From Zoogloeaceae bacterium (GTDB lineage: Bacteria; Pseudomonadota; Gammaproteobacteria; Burkholderiales; Rhodocyclaceae), in contig JAISPO010000025.1 of assembly GCA_031274855.1 (NCBI GenBank), positions 1 to 5,795 on the forward strand: a stretch of DNA of 5,795 bases, in the 5' to 3' direction. The position numbers and the translations under genes are program-made. This document shows positions 1-5,795 of this stretch, piece by piece. The notes beneath the pieces were generated by a model, which saw only the letters and a program-made list of their open reading frames with translations, made no database searches and was not told the origin of the DNA. The first letter of the stretch is position 1, and every line of letters begins with the position of its first letter.

Positions 1-984
1 AAGGTCATCTCCCGCCTCAATATCGCGGAAAAGCGCGTTCCGCAGGATGGCCGGATGAAGCTGGCGGTCTCCAAAACCAAGGCCATCGACTTTCGCGTCA
101 GCACCCTGCCGACCCTGCACGGTGAAAAAATCGTGCTGCGTATTCTGGATTCGAGTTCGGCCATGCTGGGCATTGACGCCCTTGGTTACGAGCCGGATCA
201 GCGCGACGAACTGCTCAAGGCGATCCAGCGTCCCTACGGCATGGTGCTGGTCACCGGCCCGACCGGCAGCGGCAAGACCGTATCCCTGTACACCTGCCTC
301 AACATCCTGAATCAGCCAGGCACCAATATTTCGACGGCCGAGGATCCGGCGGAAATCAATTTGCCCGGCGTCAACCAGGTCAACGTTGATGACAAAGTCG
401 GCCTGACTTTCGCCGGCGCGCTCAGGTCTTTTCTGCGGCAGGACCCGGACATCATCATGGTCGGCGAAGTCCGCGATCTGGAAACGGCGGAAATCGCCGT
501 CAAGGCCGCGCAAACCGGTCACCTTGTGTTGTCGACCCTGCACACCAACGACGCGCCGCAGACACTGACGCGCCTGATGAACATGGGGGTGCCAACGTTC
601 AACATCGCCTCCAGCATTATCCTGATCACGGCCCAGCGCCTGGCGCGCAAGCTGTGCACTTGCAAGGTCCCGATCAATGTTCCGGCCGAAACTTTGCTCA
701 ACGCCGGCTTCACCGAGGAGGATCTGGACGGCAGTTGGCAGCTCTACGGCCCCGGCCAATGCGACCGCTGCAAAAAATCGGGCTACAAGGGACGGGTCGG
801 CATTTATCAAGTCATGCCGGTCTCCGAGGAAATGCAACGGATCATCATGGCCAGCGGCACTTCGCTGGAAATTGCCGCCCAGGCGGCAGCGGAAGGCGTG
901 CGTGATCTGCGCCGATCCGGGCTTATGAAAGTCATGCAAGGCGTCACCTCGCTTGATGAAGTATTGGCTACCACCAACGAATAA
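1..984 (+). CDS. pilB: Type IVa pilus assembly/extension ATPase PilB (3' part, left end cut by window)
   Basis: PilB is the cytoplasmic hexameric ATPase that powers pilus extension through PilC. The frame is open from base 1. The residues before the first ATG (base 55) already match the family (KVISRLNIAEKRVPQDGRM), so that ATG is internal. The window holds the last 327 residues; full PilB is about 570, so roughly 240 N-terminal residues lie upstream. In window numbering: Walker A GPTGSGKT at 86-93, Asp-box segment TAEDPAE at 112-118, Walker B around DPDIIMVGE at 148-156, and His box HLVLSTLHTND at 174-184. A zinc-binding four-cysteine site follows, with Cys219 and Cys221 (CxC) and Cys254 and Cys257 (CxxC), then GYKGRVGIYQVMP. 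The EINLPG-VNQVNV and GLTFAGALRSFLRQDPD stretches favour PilB over the type II secretion ATPase GspE, as do the neighbouring pilC and pilD. The gene ends in TAA, 33 bases before pilC, and is probably co-transcribed with it. Confidence 0.96.
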   Translation, partial: KVISRLNIAEKRVPQDGRMKLAVSKTKAIDFRVSTLPTLHGEKIVLRILDSSSAMLGIDALGYEPDQRDELLKAIQRPYGMVLVTGPTGSGKTVSLYTCLNILNQPGTNISTAEDPAEINLPGVNQVNVDDKVGLTFAGALRSFLRQDPDIIMVGEVRDLETAEIAVKAAQTGHLVLSTLHTNDAPQTLTRLMNMGVPTFNIASSIILITAQRLARKLCTCKVPINVPAETLLNAGFTEEDLDGSWQLYGPGQCDRCKKSGYKGRVGIYQVMPVSEEMQRIIMASGTSLEIAAQAAAEGVRDLRRSGLMKVMQGVTSLDEVLATTNE

Positions 985-1017
985 TCCATCAACCCAGACA
1001 CCGGAATCGAAAACATT

Positions 1018-2259
1018 ATGGCCACGTCAAGAAAACCGGAAAGGAAAAGCCTTGATGTCAAGGAATTTACCTTCGCATGGGAAGGCAAAGACAGGAAAGG
1101 CAAAATCGTCCACGGAGAAATGCGCGCAGCAAGCGAAACGGCAGTCGCCGTTATTCTGCGCCGTCAAGGCATTCTGCCGGTCACGGTAAAAAAACAGAAA
1201 CTGCGCGGCGGCCGCGGCAGGGTCAAAGAAAAGGATATTGCCCTCTTCACGCGCCAGATGGCGACGATGATGAGATCGGGCGTCCCCCTGCTCCAGGCTT
1301 TCGACATTGTCGCCAAGGGTTCCTCCAGTCTTGCGGTCACCCGGCTGTTAATGGATATCAAGACCGAGGTCGAGGCCGGCTCATCGCTCAACCAGGCATT
1401 TCGCAGGTATCCGCTCCATTTCGACGCGCTCTATTGCAATCTGGTTGAAGCCGGCGAGCAGGCCGGTATTCTGGATTCGCTGCTTGAACGGCTGGCAACT
1501 TACAAGGAAAAGATTCTTTCCATTAAGTCCAAGATCAAATCCGCGATGATCTATCCGGTCGCGGTATTGGTAGTCGCTTTCGCGGTCACGGCCCTCATCA
1601 TGATTTTCGTCGTGCCGGCATTCAAGGGAGTTTTCAGCAGCTTCGGCGCCGATTTGCCTGGGCCTACGCTCATTGTCATCGCCATCTCCGACTTCTTTGT
1701 TGAATGGTGGTTGGCCATTTTCGGTGGACTCTTCGGTGGCATATATGCGTTTTTCTACATCTGGAAACGCTCGGTGCCCATGCAGATTGTCCTTGACCGG
1801 TTCTTCTTGGGCTTACCCATTTTTGGTCCGGTGATCCGCAAGGCCACGCTGGCACGCTGGACGCGTACGCTATCGACAATGTTTGCCGCCGGCGTGCCGC
1901 TGGTGGAAGCTCTGAACGCAGTTGGTCCTGCTTCCGGCAACCATGTATACATCACGGCCACGCGCGGTATCCAGAGTGAAGTCAATGCCGGTACCAGTCT
2001 GACTGTCGCCATGCAGAACTCAAATGAGTTTCCCAACATGACTGTTCAGATGGTTTCGATCGGCGAGGAAACCGGCCGGCTCGACTCCATGCTGGGCAAG
2101 GTGGCCGATTTCTACGAAGAAGAAGTGGATGATGCCGTCGCGGGGCTGTCGAAGCTGATGGAACCCATCATCATGGTGGTACTCGGGGTGATCATCGGAG
2201 GCATGGTCATTGCGATGTATTTGCCGATCTTCAAACTTGGCTCCGTCATAGGCTTCTAA
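1018..2259 (+). CDS. pilC: Type IVa pilus inner-membrane platform protein PilC
   Basis: PilC is the polytopic inner-membrane platform that links the PilB/PilT motors to pilin assembly. The protein has 413 residues, normal for the family (about 400-410). The N-terminal region has the FTFAWEGKDRKGK and GEMRAASETAVAVILRRQGI blocks. Two T2SSF domains follow, at about 77-200 and 280-403. Each carries the expected repeat: MATMMRSGVPLLQAFDIV (81-98) with LVEAGEQAGILD (142-153), and LSTMFAAGVPLVEALNAV (285-302) with SIGEETGRLD (347-356). Hydrophobic membrane segments are at about 177-199, 216-249 and 381-403. The ATG at 1018 is the first usable start and gives the family N-terminus. Its ribosome site is poor: only GGAA at 1003-1006, 11 bases upstream. 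Translational help from pilB is therefore plausible. Codons 5, 9 and 26 are AGA/AGG, unusual beside the CGC/CGT preference of the neighbours. GspF is the alternative identity, made unlikely by pilB and pilD alongside. Confidence 0.97.
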   Translation: MATSRKPERKSLDVKEFTFAWEGKDRKGKIVHGEMRAASETAVAVILRRQGILPVTVKKQKLRGGRGRVKEKDIALFTRQMATMMRSGVPLLQAFDIVAKGSSSLAVTRLLMDIKTEVEAGSSLNQAFRRYPLHFDALYCNLVEAGEQAGILDSLLERLATYKEKILSIKSKIKSAMIYPVAVLVVAFAVTALIMIFVVPAFKGVFSSFGADLPGPTLIVIAISDFFVEWWLAIFGGLFGGIYAFFYIWKRSVPMQIVLDRFFLGLPIFGPVIRKATLARWTRTLSTMFAAGVPLVEALNAVGPASGNHVYITATRGIQSEVNAGTSLTVAMQNSNEFPNMTVQMVSIGEETGRLDSMLGKVADFYEEEVDDAVAGLSKLMEPIIMVVLGVIIGGMVIAMYLPIFKLGSVIGF

Positions 2260-2265
2260 GCCGGC

Positions 2266-3117
2266 ATGGATCTGTTGCAGCAGCCGAACGGCGCCTTGAT
2301 CGCCATTGTGGTCGTATTCGGTTTGATGATCGGCAGTTTTCTGAATGTCGTCATTCACCGGCTGCCGCGCATGATGGAAAGGGAATGGGCCGTCCAGTGC
2401 GCCGAACTGCGGGGCGAAGCGCCCGCTCAGACTGAGCCGTTTTCCCTCGTTCGCCCGCGTTCCCGTTGTCCGCGTTGCGGCCACGCGATCACGGCGCTGG
2501 AAAACATTCCCATTGTCAGCTTCCTGTTCCTGCGCGGTCGCTGCAAGGGCTGTGGCGTGCGAATCAGTTGGCGCTATCCGATTGTCGAGGCGCTGACCGG
2601 CCTGTTGTTCGGCCTGGTGGCTTGGCAGTTCGATCCCGGCCTGGCAAGCTGGGCAGCGATGGGTTTTGTCGCCGCTATGATTGCCCTGACTTTCATCGAC
2701 ATCGACACCCAGTTGCTACCCGATGACATCACCCTGCCCCTGCTCTGGGCCGGTTTGCTGCTCAATCTCTTCACAAGCTATGCCGACCTGACCAGCGCCG
2801 TAATCGGCGCCGCCACCGGTTACTTGGCCCTCTGGTCGGTCTACTGGCTGTTCAAGCTGCTGACCGGCAAGGAAGGCATGGGCTACGGCGATTTTAAGCT
2901 GCTGGCCGCCATCGGCGCCTGGCTGGGCTGGCAGGCGCTGCCGCTGACCATCCTGCTGTCGGCGCTGCTCGGAACCGTCGCCGGTATCGGGCTGATCGTG
3001 CTGGCCAAACATGGCCGCCATGTGCCCATCCCCTTCGGGCCTTATCTGGCAGTGGCCGGCATCATTGCCCTGCTCTGGGGAAAACCGCTGACGCAGGCTT
3101 ATCTGGGCAGTTTCTAG
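2266..3117 (+). CDS. pilD: Type IV prepilin peptidase / N-methyltransferase PilD
   Basis: PilD is an inner-membrane aspartic protease. It removes the leader peptide of type IV prepilins, and of type II secretion pseudopilins where present, then N-methylates the new first residue. At 283 residues it has the usual length. The N-terminal membrane segment is followed by GSFLNVVIHRLPRMME (23-38). Next comes the cytoplasmic zinc-binding domain with Cys68/Cys71 and Cys93/Cys96 (two CxxC pairs). The aspartyl protease half carries TFIDIDTQLLPDD (142-154) and the GxGD motif GYGDFK with Asp209. One acidic residue of the first motif (Asp145 or Asp147) and Asp209 should form the catalytic pair. Several more hydrophobic segments run to the C-terminus, including PFGPYLAVAGI (256-266). 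The start is 6 bases after the pilC stop with no clear Shine-Dalgarno, which suggests translational coupling. Nothing is truncated and all expected active residues are present. Confidence 0.97.
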   Translation: MDLLQQPNGALIAIVVVFGLMIGSFLNVVIHRLPRMMEREWAVQCAELRGEAPAQTEPFSLVRPRSRCPRCGHAITALENIPIVSFLFLRGRCKGCGVRISWRYPIVEALTGLLFGLVAWQFDPGLASWAAMGFVAAMIALTFIDIDTQLLPDDITLPLLWAGLLLNLFTSYADLTSAVIGAATGYLALWSVYWLFKLLTGKEGMGYGDFKLLAAIGAWLGWQALPLTILLSALLGTVAGIGLIVLAKHGRHVPIPFGPYLAVAGIIALLWGKPLTQAYLGSF

Positions 3118-3140
3118 CCGCCCGGCGGCTGGGCTATAAT
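3111..3140 (+). promoter_or_regulatory. Candidate sigma-70 promoter for fmdB-DUF502-aspS
   Basis: A perfect TATAAT -10 hexamer lies at 3135-3140. The matching -35 region is poor: the best fit with 18-base spacing is TTTCTA at 3111-3116, sharing three of six bases with TTGACA. There is no TGn extension. Transcription would start near 3147 and give a short leader of about 17 bases before the fmdB start. The position between two functionally unrelated gene blocks supports a real promoter. The weak -35 makes it uncertain. Confidence 0.5.
3116..3130 (+). repeat. GC-rich hairpin overlapping the pilD stop codon
   Basis: AGCCGC (3116-3121) and GCGGCT (3125-3130) are perfect inverted repeats with a 3-base loop CCG. 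The stem begins inside the TAG stop of pilD. No T-run follows, so it is not a standard intrinsic terminator. It could weakly terminate or stabilise the 3' end of the pil transcript, or it may be chance in GC-rich DNA. Confidence 0.45.
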
Positions 3141-3153
3141 TTATCGTTTCCAC

Positions 3154-3157
3154 GGAG
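3154..3157 (+). promoter_or_regulatory. Shine-Dalgarno sequence of the fmdB-family gene
   Basis: GGAG, inside CGGAGAGATCC, sits 6 bases before the ATG at 3164. It is the clearest ribosome binding site in the window and fixes that start. The other starts here have weak or no such site. Confidence 0.75.
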
Positions 3158-3163
3158 AGATCC

Positions 3164-3421
3164 ATGCCCATCTACGCCTATCGCTGCAACAGTTGCGGCC
3201 ATGAGCAGGACGTCATGCAAAAGATGTCCGATGCTCCGCTGACGACCTGTTCGCAGTGCAAGACCGAGAACTTCAGCAAGCAGTTGACCGCTGCCGGCTT
3301 CCAGTTGAAAGGCAGCGGCTGGTATCAAACCGACTTCAAAAACGGGGCCAAGCCCAAGAGCGATAATCCGCCGCCCTGTCAGGGGGGATCGGGTGCCTGC
3401 GCTTGCAACCCCGCCGCTTAA
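3164..3421 (+). CDS. FmdB-family zinc-ribbon protein
   Basis: This is an 85-residue protein of the FmdB / CxxC_CxxC_SSSS regulatory-protein family. Its start, MPIYAYRCNSCGHEQDVMQKMSD, and its middle segment, FQLKGSGWYQTDFK (46-59), are diagnostic. Cys8/Cys11 and Cys29/Cys32 form two CxxC knuckles expected to bind one zinc ion. The family is named after a putative regulator from an amide/formamide utilisation operon, but no general function is established, so no role is assigned. After about residue 60 the sequence becomes a low-complexity Lys/Pro/Gly tail with three more cysteines (72, 79, 81). The start is set by a good Shine-Dalgarno, and a TATAAT box lies just upstream, so this is probably the first gene of a new transcript. 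The DUF502 gene follows after 18 bases in the same reading frame. A run of six G at 3382-3387 lies in the tail-coding part. Confidence 0.93.
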   Translation: MPIYAYRCNSCGHEQDVMQKMSDAPLTTCSQCKTENFSKQLTAAGFQLKGSGWYQTDFKNGAKPKSDNPPPCQGGSGACACNPAA

Positions 3422-3439
3422 CCGTCTATCCGTCTTCGC

Positions 3440-4069
3440 GTGAAAAAACACTTCATCACCGGTCTGCTGATCTGGATTCCGCTGGCCATCACCGCCTGGG
3501 TGCTGGTCTCCATCATCGGCACCATGGATCGCTCGCTGCTCCTGTTGCCGGAAACGCTGCATCCGGCGAACTGGCTGGGCTTCAACATCCCCGGCTTGGG
3601 CACCTTGCTGACCTTGCTGGCCATTCTGCTCACCGGCGTGATCGCCACCAACATCATCGGTCAGCGCATGGTGCGCTATTGGGAAAGTATTCTGGCGCGC
3701 ATTCCGGTCGTCAAGTCGATCTATTACAGCGTCAAGCAGATCAGCGATACCGTCTTTTCCGGCACCGGCGACGCTTTCCGCAAAGTGCTGCTGGTGCGCT
3801 TCCCGCATCCGCAAGCCTGGTCGATAGCCTTCCAGACTGGCGCGCCTGCCAACGCTGTCGTGCACGCGGGTGGTGACGAACTGGTCAGCGTATTCATCCC
3901 GACCGCGCCCAGTCCGCTCAACGGCTTCGTTTTCTTCGTGAAGAAACAGGACACGATCGAACTCGACATGAGCGTCGATGAGGCGCTGAAGTACATCGTC
4001 TCGATGGGCGTCGTGGCGCCCTCGCCCGCGCAGACAGGCGGAGCCTTGCCCGAACACGACAAATCCTGA
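3440..4069 (+). CDS. DUF502 family inner-membrane protein of unknown function
   Basis: This 209-residue protein matches the DUF502 family. The recognisable blocks are ITGLLIWIPLAITAWVL (6-22), the GLGTLLTLLAILLTGVIATNIIG stretch (52-74), ARIPVVKSIYYSVKQISDT (86-104), and VFIPTAPSPLNGFVFFV (151-167) followed by IELDMSVDEALKYIVSMGVV (173-192). Two membrane helices are expected at about 5-27 and 50-74, with a soluble C-terminal domain. The start is GTG at 3440. There is no ATG between it and the in-frame fmdB stop codon, and the next in-frame ATG (residue 29) would remove the first membrane helix. No Shine-Dalgarno is visible before it, so translation may depend on ribosomes finishing fmdB 18 bases earlier. 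The molecular function of the family is unknown to me. The neighbouring aspS is not by itself evidence of a role in translation. Confidence 0.93.
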   Translation: MKKHFITGLLIWIPLAITAWVLVSIIGTMDRSLLLLPETLHPANWLGFNIPGLGTLLTLLAILLTGVIATNIIGQRMVRYWESILARIPVVKSIYYSVKQISDTVFSGTGDAFRKVLLVRFPHPQAWSIAFQTGAPANAVVHAGGDELVSVFIPTAPSPLNGFVFFVKKQDTIELDMSVDEALKYIVSMGVVAPSPAQTGGALPEHDKS

Positions 4070-4080
4070 TTTTCCAACCC

Positions 4081-4097
4081 GCCGCGCATCCCGCGGC
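4081..4097 (+). repeat. GC-rich hairpin between the DUF502 gene and aspS
   Basis: GCCGCG (4081-4086) and CGCGGC (4092-4097) are perfect inverted repeats around a 5-base loop CATCC. They lie within the 47-base gap before aspS. No T-run follows, so it is not a clear terminator. It could lower read-through into aspS, affect aspS translation (it ends 19 bases before the ATG), or be chance. Confidence 0.4.
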
Positions 4098-4116
4098 TGA
4101 CTTCTTCGGACTCACC

Positions 4117-5795
4117 ATGCGTACCCACTACTGCGGCCAACTCAACGCCAGCCTGACTGATCAAATCGTTACTCTTTGCGGCTGGGCGCATCGCCGCCGC
4201 GATCATGGCGGCGTCATTTTCATCGACCTGCGCGACCGCGCGGGCCTGGCCCAAATCGTCTGCGACCCGGATCGTCCACAGATGTTTGCTGTCGCCGAAT
4301 CAGTGCGCAATGAATTCGTCCTCAAAGTCACCGGCAAAGTGCGCCGGCGTCCGGCCGGCACCGAGAATACCAATCTCGGTTCCGGTGAAATCGAAATCCT
4401 CTGTCATGAGCTGGAAGTGCTCAATCCTGCCGTCACGCCCCCCTTCCCGCTCGACGACGAAAACCTCTCCGAGCATGTGCGTCTGGTCAATCGCGTCATC
4501 GACCTGCGCCGGCCGCAGATGCAGAAGAACATGCTGCTGCGTTACCAAGTTGCGACGGCCTTCCGCCGCTTTCTCGACAGCCAGGGCTTCATCGACATCG
4601 AAACCCCCATGCTGACCAAAAGCACGCCGGAAGGCGCGCGCGACTATCTGGTGCCTTCGCGCGTTCACGCGGGCCAGTTCTTCGCCCTGCCGCAATCGCC
4701 GCAGCTTTTCAAGCAGTTGCTGATGGTCGCCGGTTTCGACCGTTACTACCAGATCACCAAGTGCTTCCGCGACGAAGATTTGCGCGCCGACCGCCAGCCT
4801 GAGTTCACTCAAGTCGATATCGAAACCTCCTTCCTCGACGAAACGCAAATCACTGCGCTAATGGAAGAAATGATCCGCGTCGTATTCAAGGAAACGCTCT
4901 CGGTCGACCTGCCCAGCCCCTTCCCGCGCATGGCCTACGCGGAAGCCATGCGCCGCTTCGGTTCCGACAAGCCGGATTTGCGCGTCACGCTTGAACTCAC
5001 TGAAATGACCGACGCCGTGCGGGATGTCGCCTTTCAGGTGTTTAGCGGCCCGGCCACCAGCGGCGGGCGCGTTGCCGCCCTGCGCGTTCCGGGCGGCGCA
5101 TCGCTGTCGCGTGGCGAGATCGACGGCTACACCGAGTTCGTCAAAATTTACGGCGCCAAGGGCTTGGCCTACATCAAGGTCAACGACGCCGCGAAACCCA
5201 ACAGCGAAGGTCTGCAATCGCCCATCGTCAAGAACCTGCACGAGCGGGCGCTCAAGACCATTATCGAACGCACCGGCGCGCAATCCGGCGACTTGATTTT
5301 CTTCGGCGCCGACAAAACCAAAATCGTCAACGACGCCCTCGGCGCATTACGCATCAAAATCGGTCACGAGAAGGGTTACGTTAACGGCAAGGCCTGGGAG
5401 CCGCTCTGGGTGGTCGATTTCCCCATGTTCGAGTACGACGAAGAGGAAAAACGCTGGTCGGCCTGCCATCACCCCTTCACCTCGCCGAAGGACGGTCACG
5501 ACGAACTGATGCAGACCAATCCCGCGGCATGTCTGGCCAAGGCTTACGACCTCGCCCTCAACGGCTGGGAAATTGGCGGCGGCTCAGTGCGTATTCACAA
5601 AGCCGACGTGCAGGCGCGCGTGTTCGAGGCGCTCGGCATCGGCGAAGCGGAACAGCGTCAAAAGTTCGGCTTCCTGCTCGACGCCCTCAAGTACGGCGCG
5701 CCGCCGCATGGCGGCCTCGCCTTCGGCCTCGACCGCATCGTCACCATGATGACCGGCGCCGAATCCATCCGCGACGTCATCGCCTTCCCGAAAAC
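4117..5795 (+). CDS. aspS: Aspartyl-tRNA synthetase, bacterial type, predicted non-discriminating (3' end cut by window)
   Basis: AspRS is a class II synthetase that charges tRNA(Asp) with aspartate in the cytoplasm. The open frame gives 559 residues and runs off the right edge at IRDVIAFPK. Full bacterial enzymes have about 590-600, so around 40 are missing. The start at 4117 gives the typical N-terminus (MRTHYCGQLN); a weak GGA at 4108-4110 is its only ribosome site. Domains in order: anticodon-binding OB fold (about 1-105); catalytic core from about 120, with the flipping-loop motif TPEGARD (170-176) and motif 2 FRDEDLRADRQPEFTQVD (217-234); the bacterial GAD insertion (about 285-415); then the core again, with GGGSVRIH (487-494) and motif 3 GGLAFGLDR (532-540). 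His30 (RRRDHGG) and Gly81 match the positions linked to relaxed tRNA choice in Pseudomonas aeruginosa AspRS. It therefore probably also makes Asp-tRNA(Asn) for GatCAB. This last point is inference from residues. Confidence 0.97.
   Translation, partial: MRTHYCGQLNASLTDQIVTLCGWAHRRRDHGGVIFIDLRDRAGLAQIVCDPDRPQMFAVAESVRNEFVLKVTGKVRRRPAGTENTNLGSGEIEILCHELEVLNPAVTPPFPLDDENLSEHVRLVNRVIDLRRPQMQKNMLLRYQVATAFRRFLDSQGFIDIETPMLTKSTPEGARDYLVPSRVHAGQFFALPQSPQLFKQLLMVAGFDRYYQITKCFRDEDLRADRQPEFTQVDIETSFLDETQITALMEEMIRVVFKETLSVDLPSPFPRMAYAEAMRRFGSDKPDLRVTLELTEMTDAVRDVAFQVFSGPATSGGRVAALRVPGGASLSRGEIDGYTEFVKIYGAKGLAYIKVNDAAKPNSEGLQSPIVKNLHERALKTIIERTGAQSGDLIFFGADKTKIVNDALGALRIKIGHEKGYVNGKAWEPLWVVDFPMFEYDEEEKRWSACHHPFTSPKDGHDELMQTNPAACLAKAYDLALNGWEIGGGSVRIHKADVQARVFEALGIGEAEQRQKFGFLLDALKYGAPPHGGLAFGLDRIVTMMTGAESIRDVIAFPK

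Noticed and set aside
55..984. Treating the ATG at 55 as the start of a complete short ATPase gene.
   Set aside because: The frame is open to base 1 and residues before this ATG match the PilB family, so the gene is cut by the window edge, not short.
1188..1194. Run of seven A in pilC, resembling a slippery frameshift site.
   Set aside because: The frame continues as normal PilC through this site, there is no evident downstream stimulatory structure, and a shifted product makes no known protein.
1077..1448. Overlapping + strand open frame of 123 codons inside pilC.
   Set aside because: Out-of-frame shadow of pilC with an Arg/Gly-rich product and no ribosome site or motif.
1..3117. Type II secretion genes gspE-gspF-gspO instead of pilB-pilC-pilD.
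   Set aside because: The motif details of the ATPase and platform protein and the immediate linkage of the three genes fit type IVa pili better. No gspG-like or other gsp gene is adjacent.
3134..4057. A 307-codon open frame on the - strand opposite fmdB and the DUF502 gene, longer than either.
   Set aside because: Its product is rich in Arg, Gly, Asp, His and Gln without any domain or membrane pattern I recognise, and it fully overlaps two clear family members. It is what GC-rich codon usage produces on the opposite strand.
4300..5283. Two open frames on the - strand (182 and 141 codons) opposite aspS.
   Set aside because: They overlap conserved AspRS motifs on the + strand, have no recognisable features, and follow from the codon bias of aspS.
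1..5795. Mobile element, CRISPR array, tRNA/rRNA gene or phage remnant.
   Set aside because: I saw no transposase, regular repeats, cloverleaf or integrase. Coding sequence fills nearly the whole window.

Overview
The window looks like ordinary chromosomal DNA from a betaproteobacterium, probably near the Rhodocyclales/Nitrosomonadales. I infer this from moderately GC-rich coding sequence, the pilB-pilC-pilD order with PilB and PilC of the type IVa pilus kind, and the fmdB / DUF502 / aspS neighbourhood. All six genes lie on the + strand and are tightly packed, with no gap over 50 bases. I see no RNA gene, mobile element, CRISPR array or phage trace.

Layout: bases 1-984 hold the 3' part of pilB (pilus extension ATPase), cut by the left window edge. 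pilC (inner-membrane platform protein, 1018-2259) and pilD (prepilin peptidase/N-methylase, 2266-3117) follow with gaps of 33 and 6 bases. At the end of pilD, a small GC-rich hairpin overlaps the stop codon and is followed at once by a perfect TATAAT box and a good Shine-Dalgarno sequence. This looks like the border between the pilus operon and a housekeeping operon. The second block is an FmdB-family zinc-ribbon protein (3164-3421), a DUF502 membrane protein with a GTG start (3440-4069), and aspS (aspartyl-tRNA synthetase, 4117 to beyond the right edge).

How the genes work together: PilD cleaves and N-methylates prepilins, PilC is the membrane platform, and PilB supplies ATP-driven force for pilus assembly. 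The pilin gene itself is not here. The second operon joins two poorly characterised small proteins to an essential translation enzyme. The AspRS carries His30 and Gly81, residues linked to the non-discriminating form of the enzyme, so this organism probably makes Asn-tRNA(Asn) by the indirect route through Asp-tRNA(Asn) and GatCAB.

I found no convincing new biological system. The points most worth a second look are the predicted non-discriminating AspRS, the operon border after pilD, and the apparent absence of coaE/zapD next to pilD.
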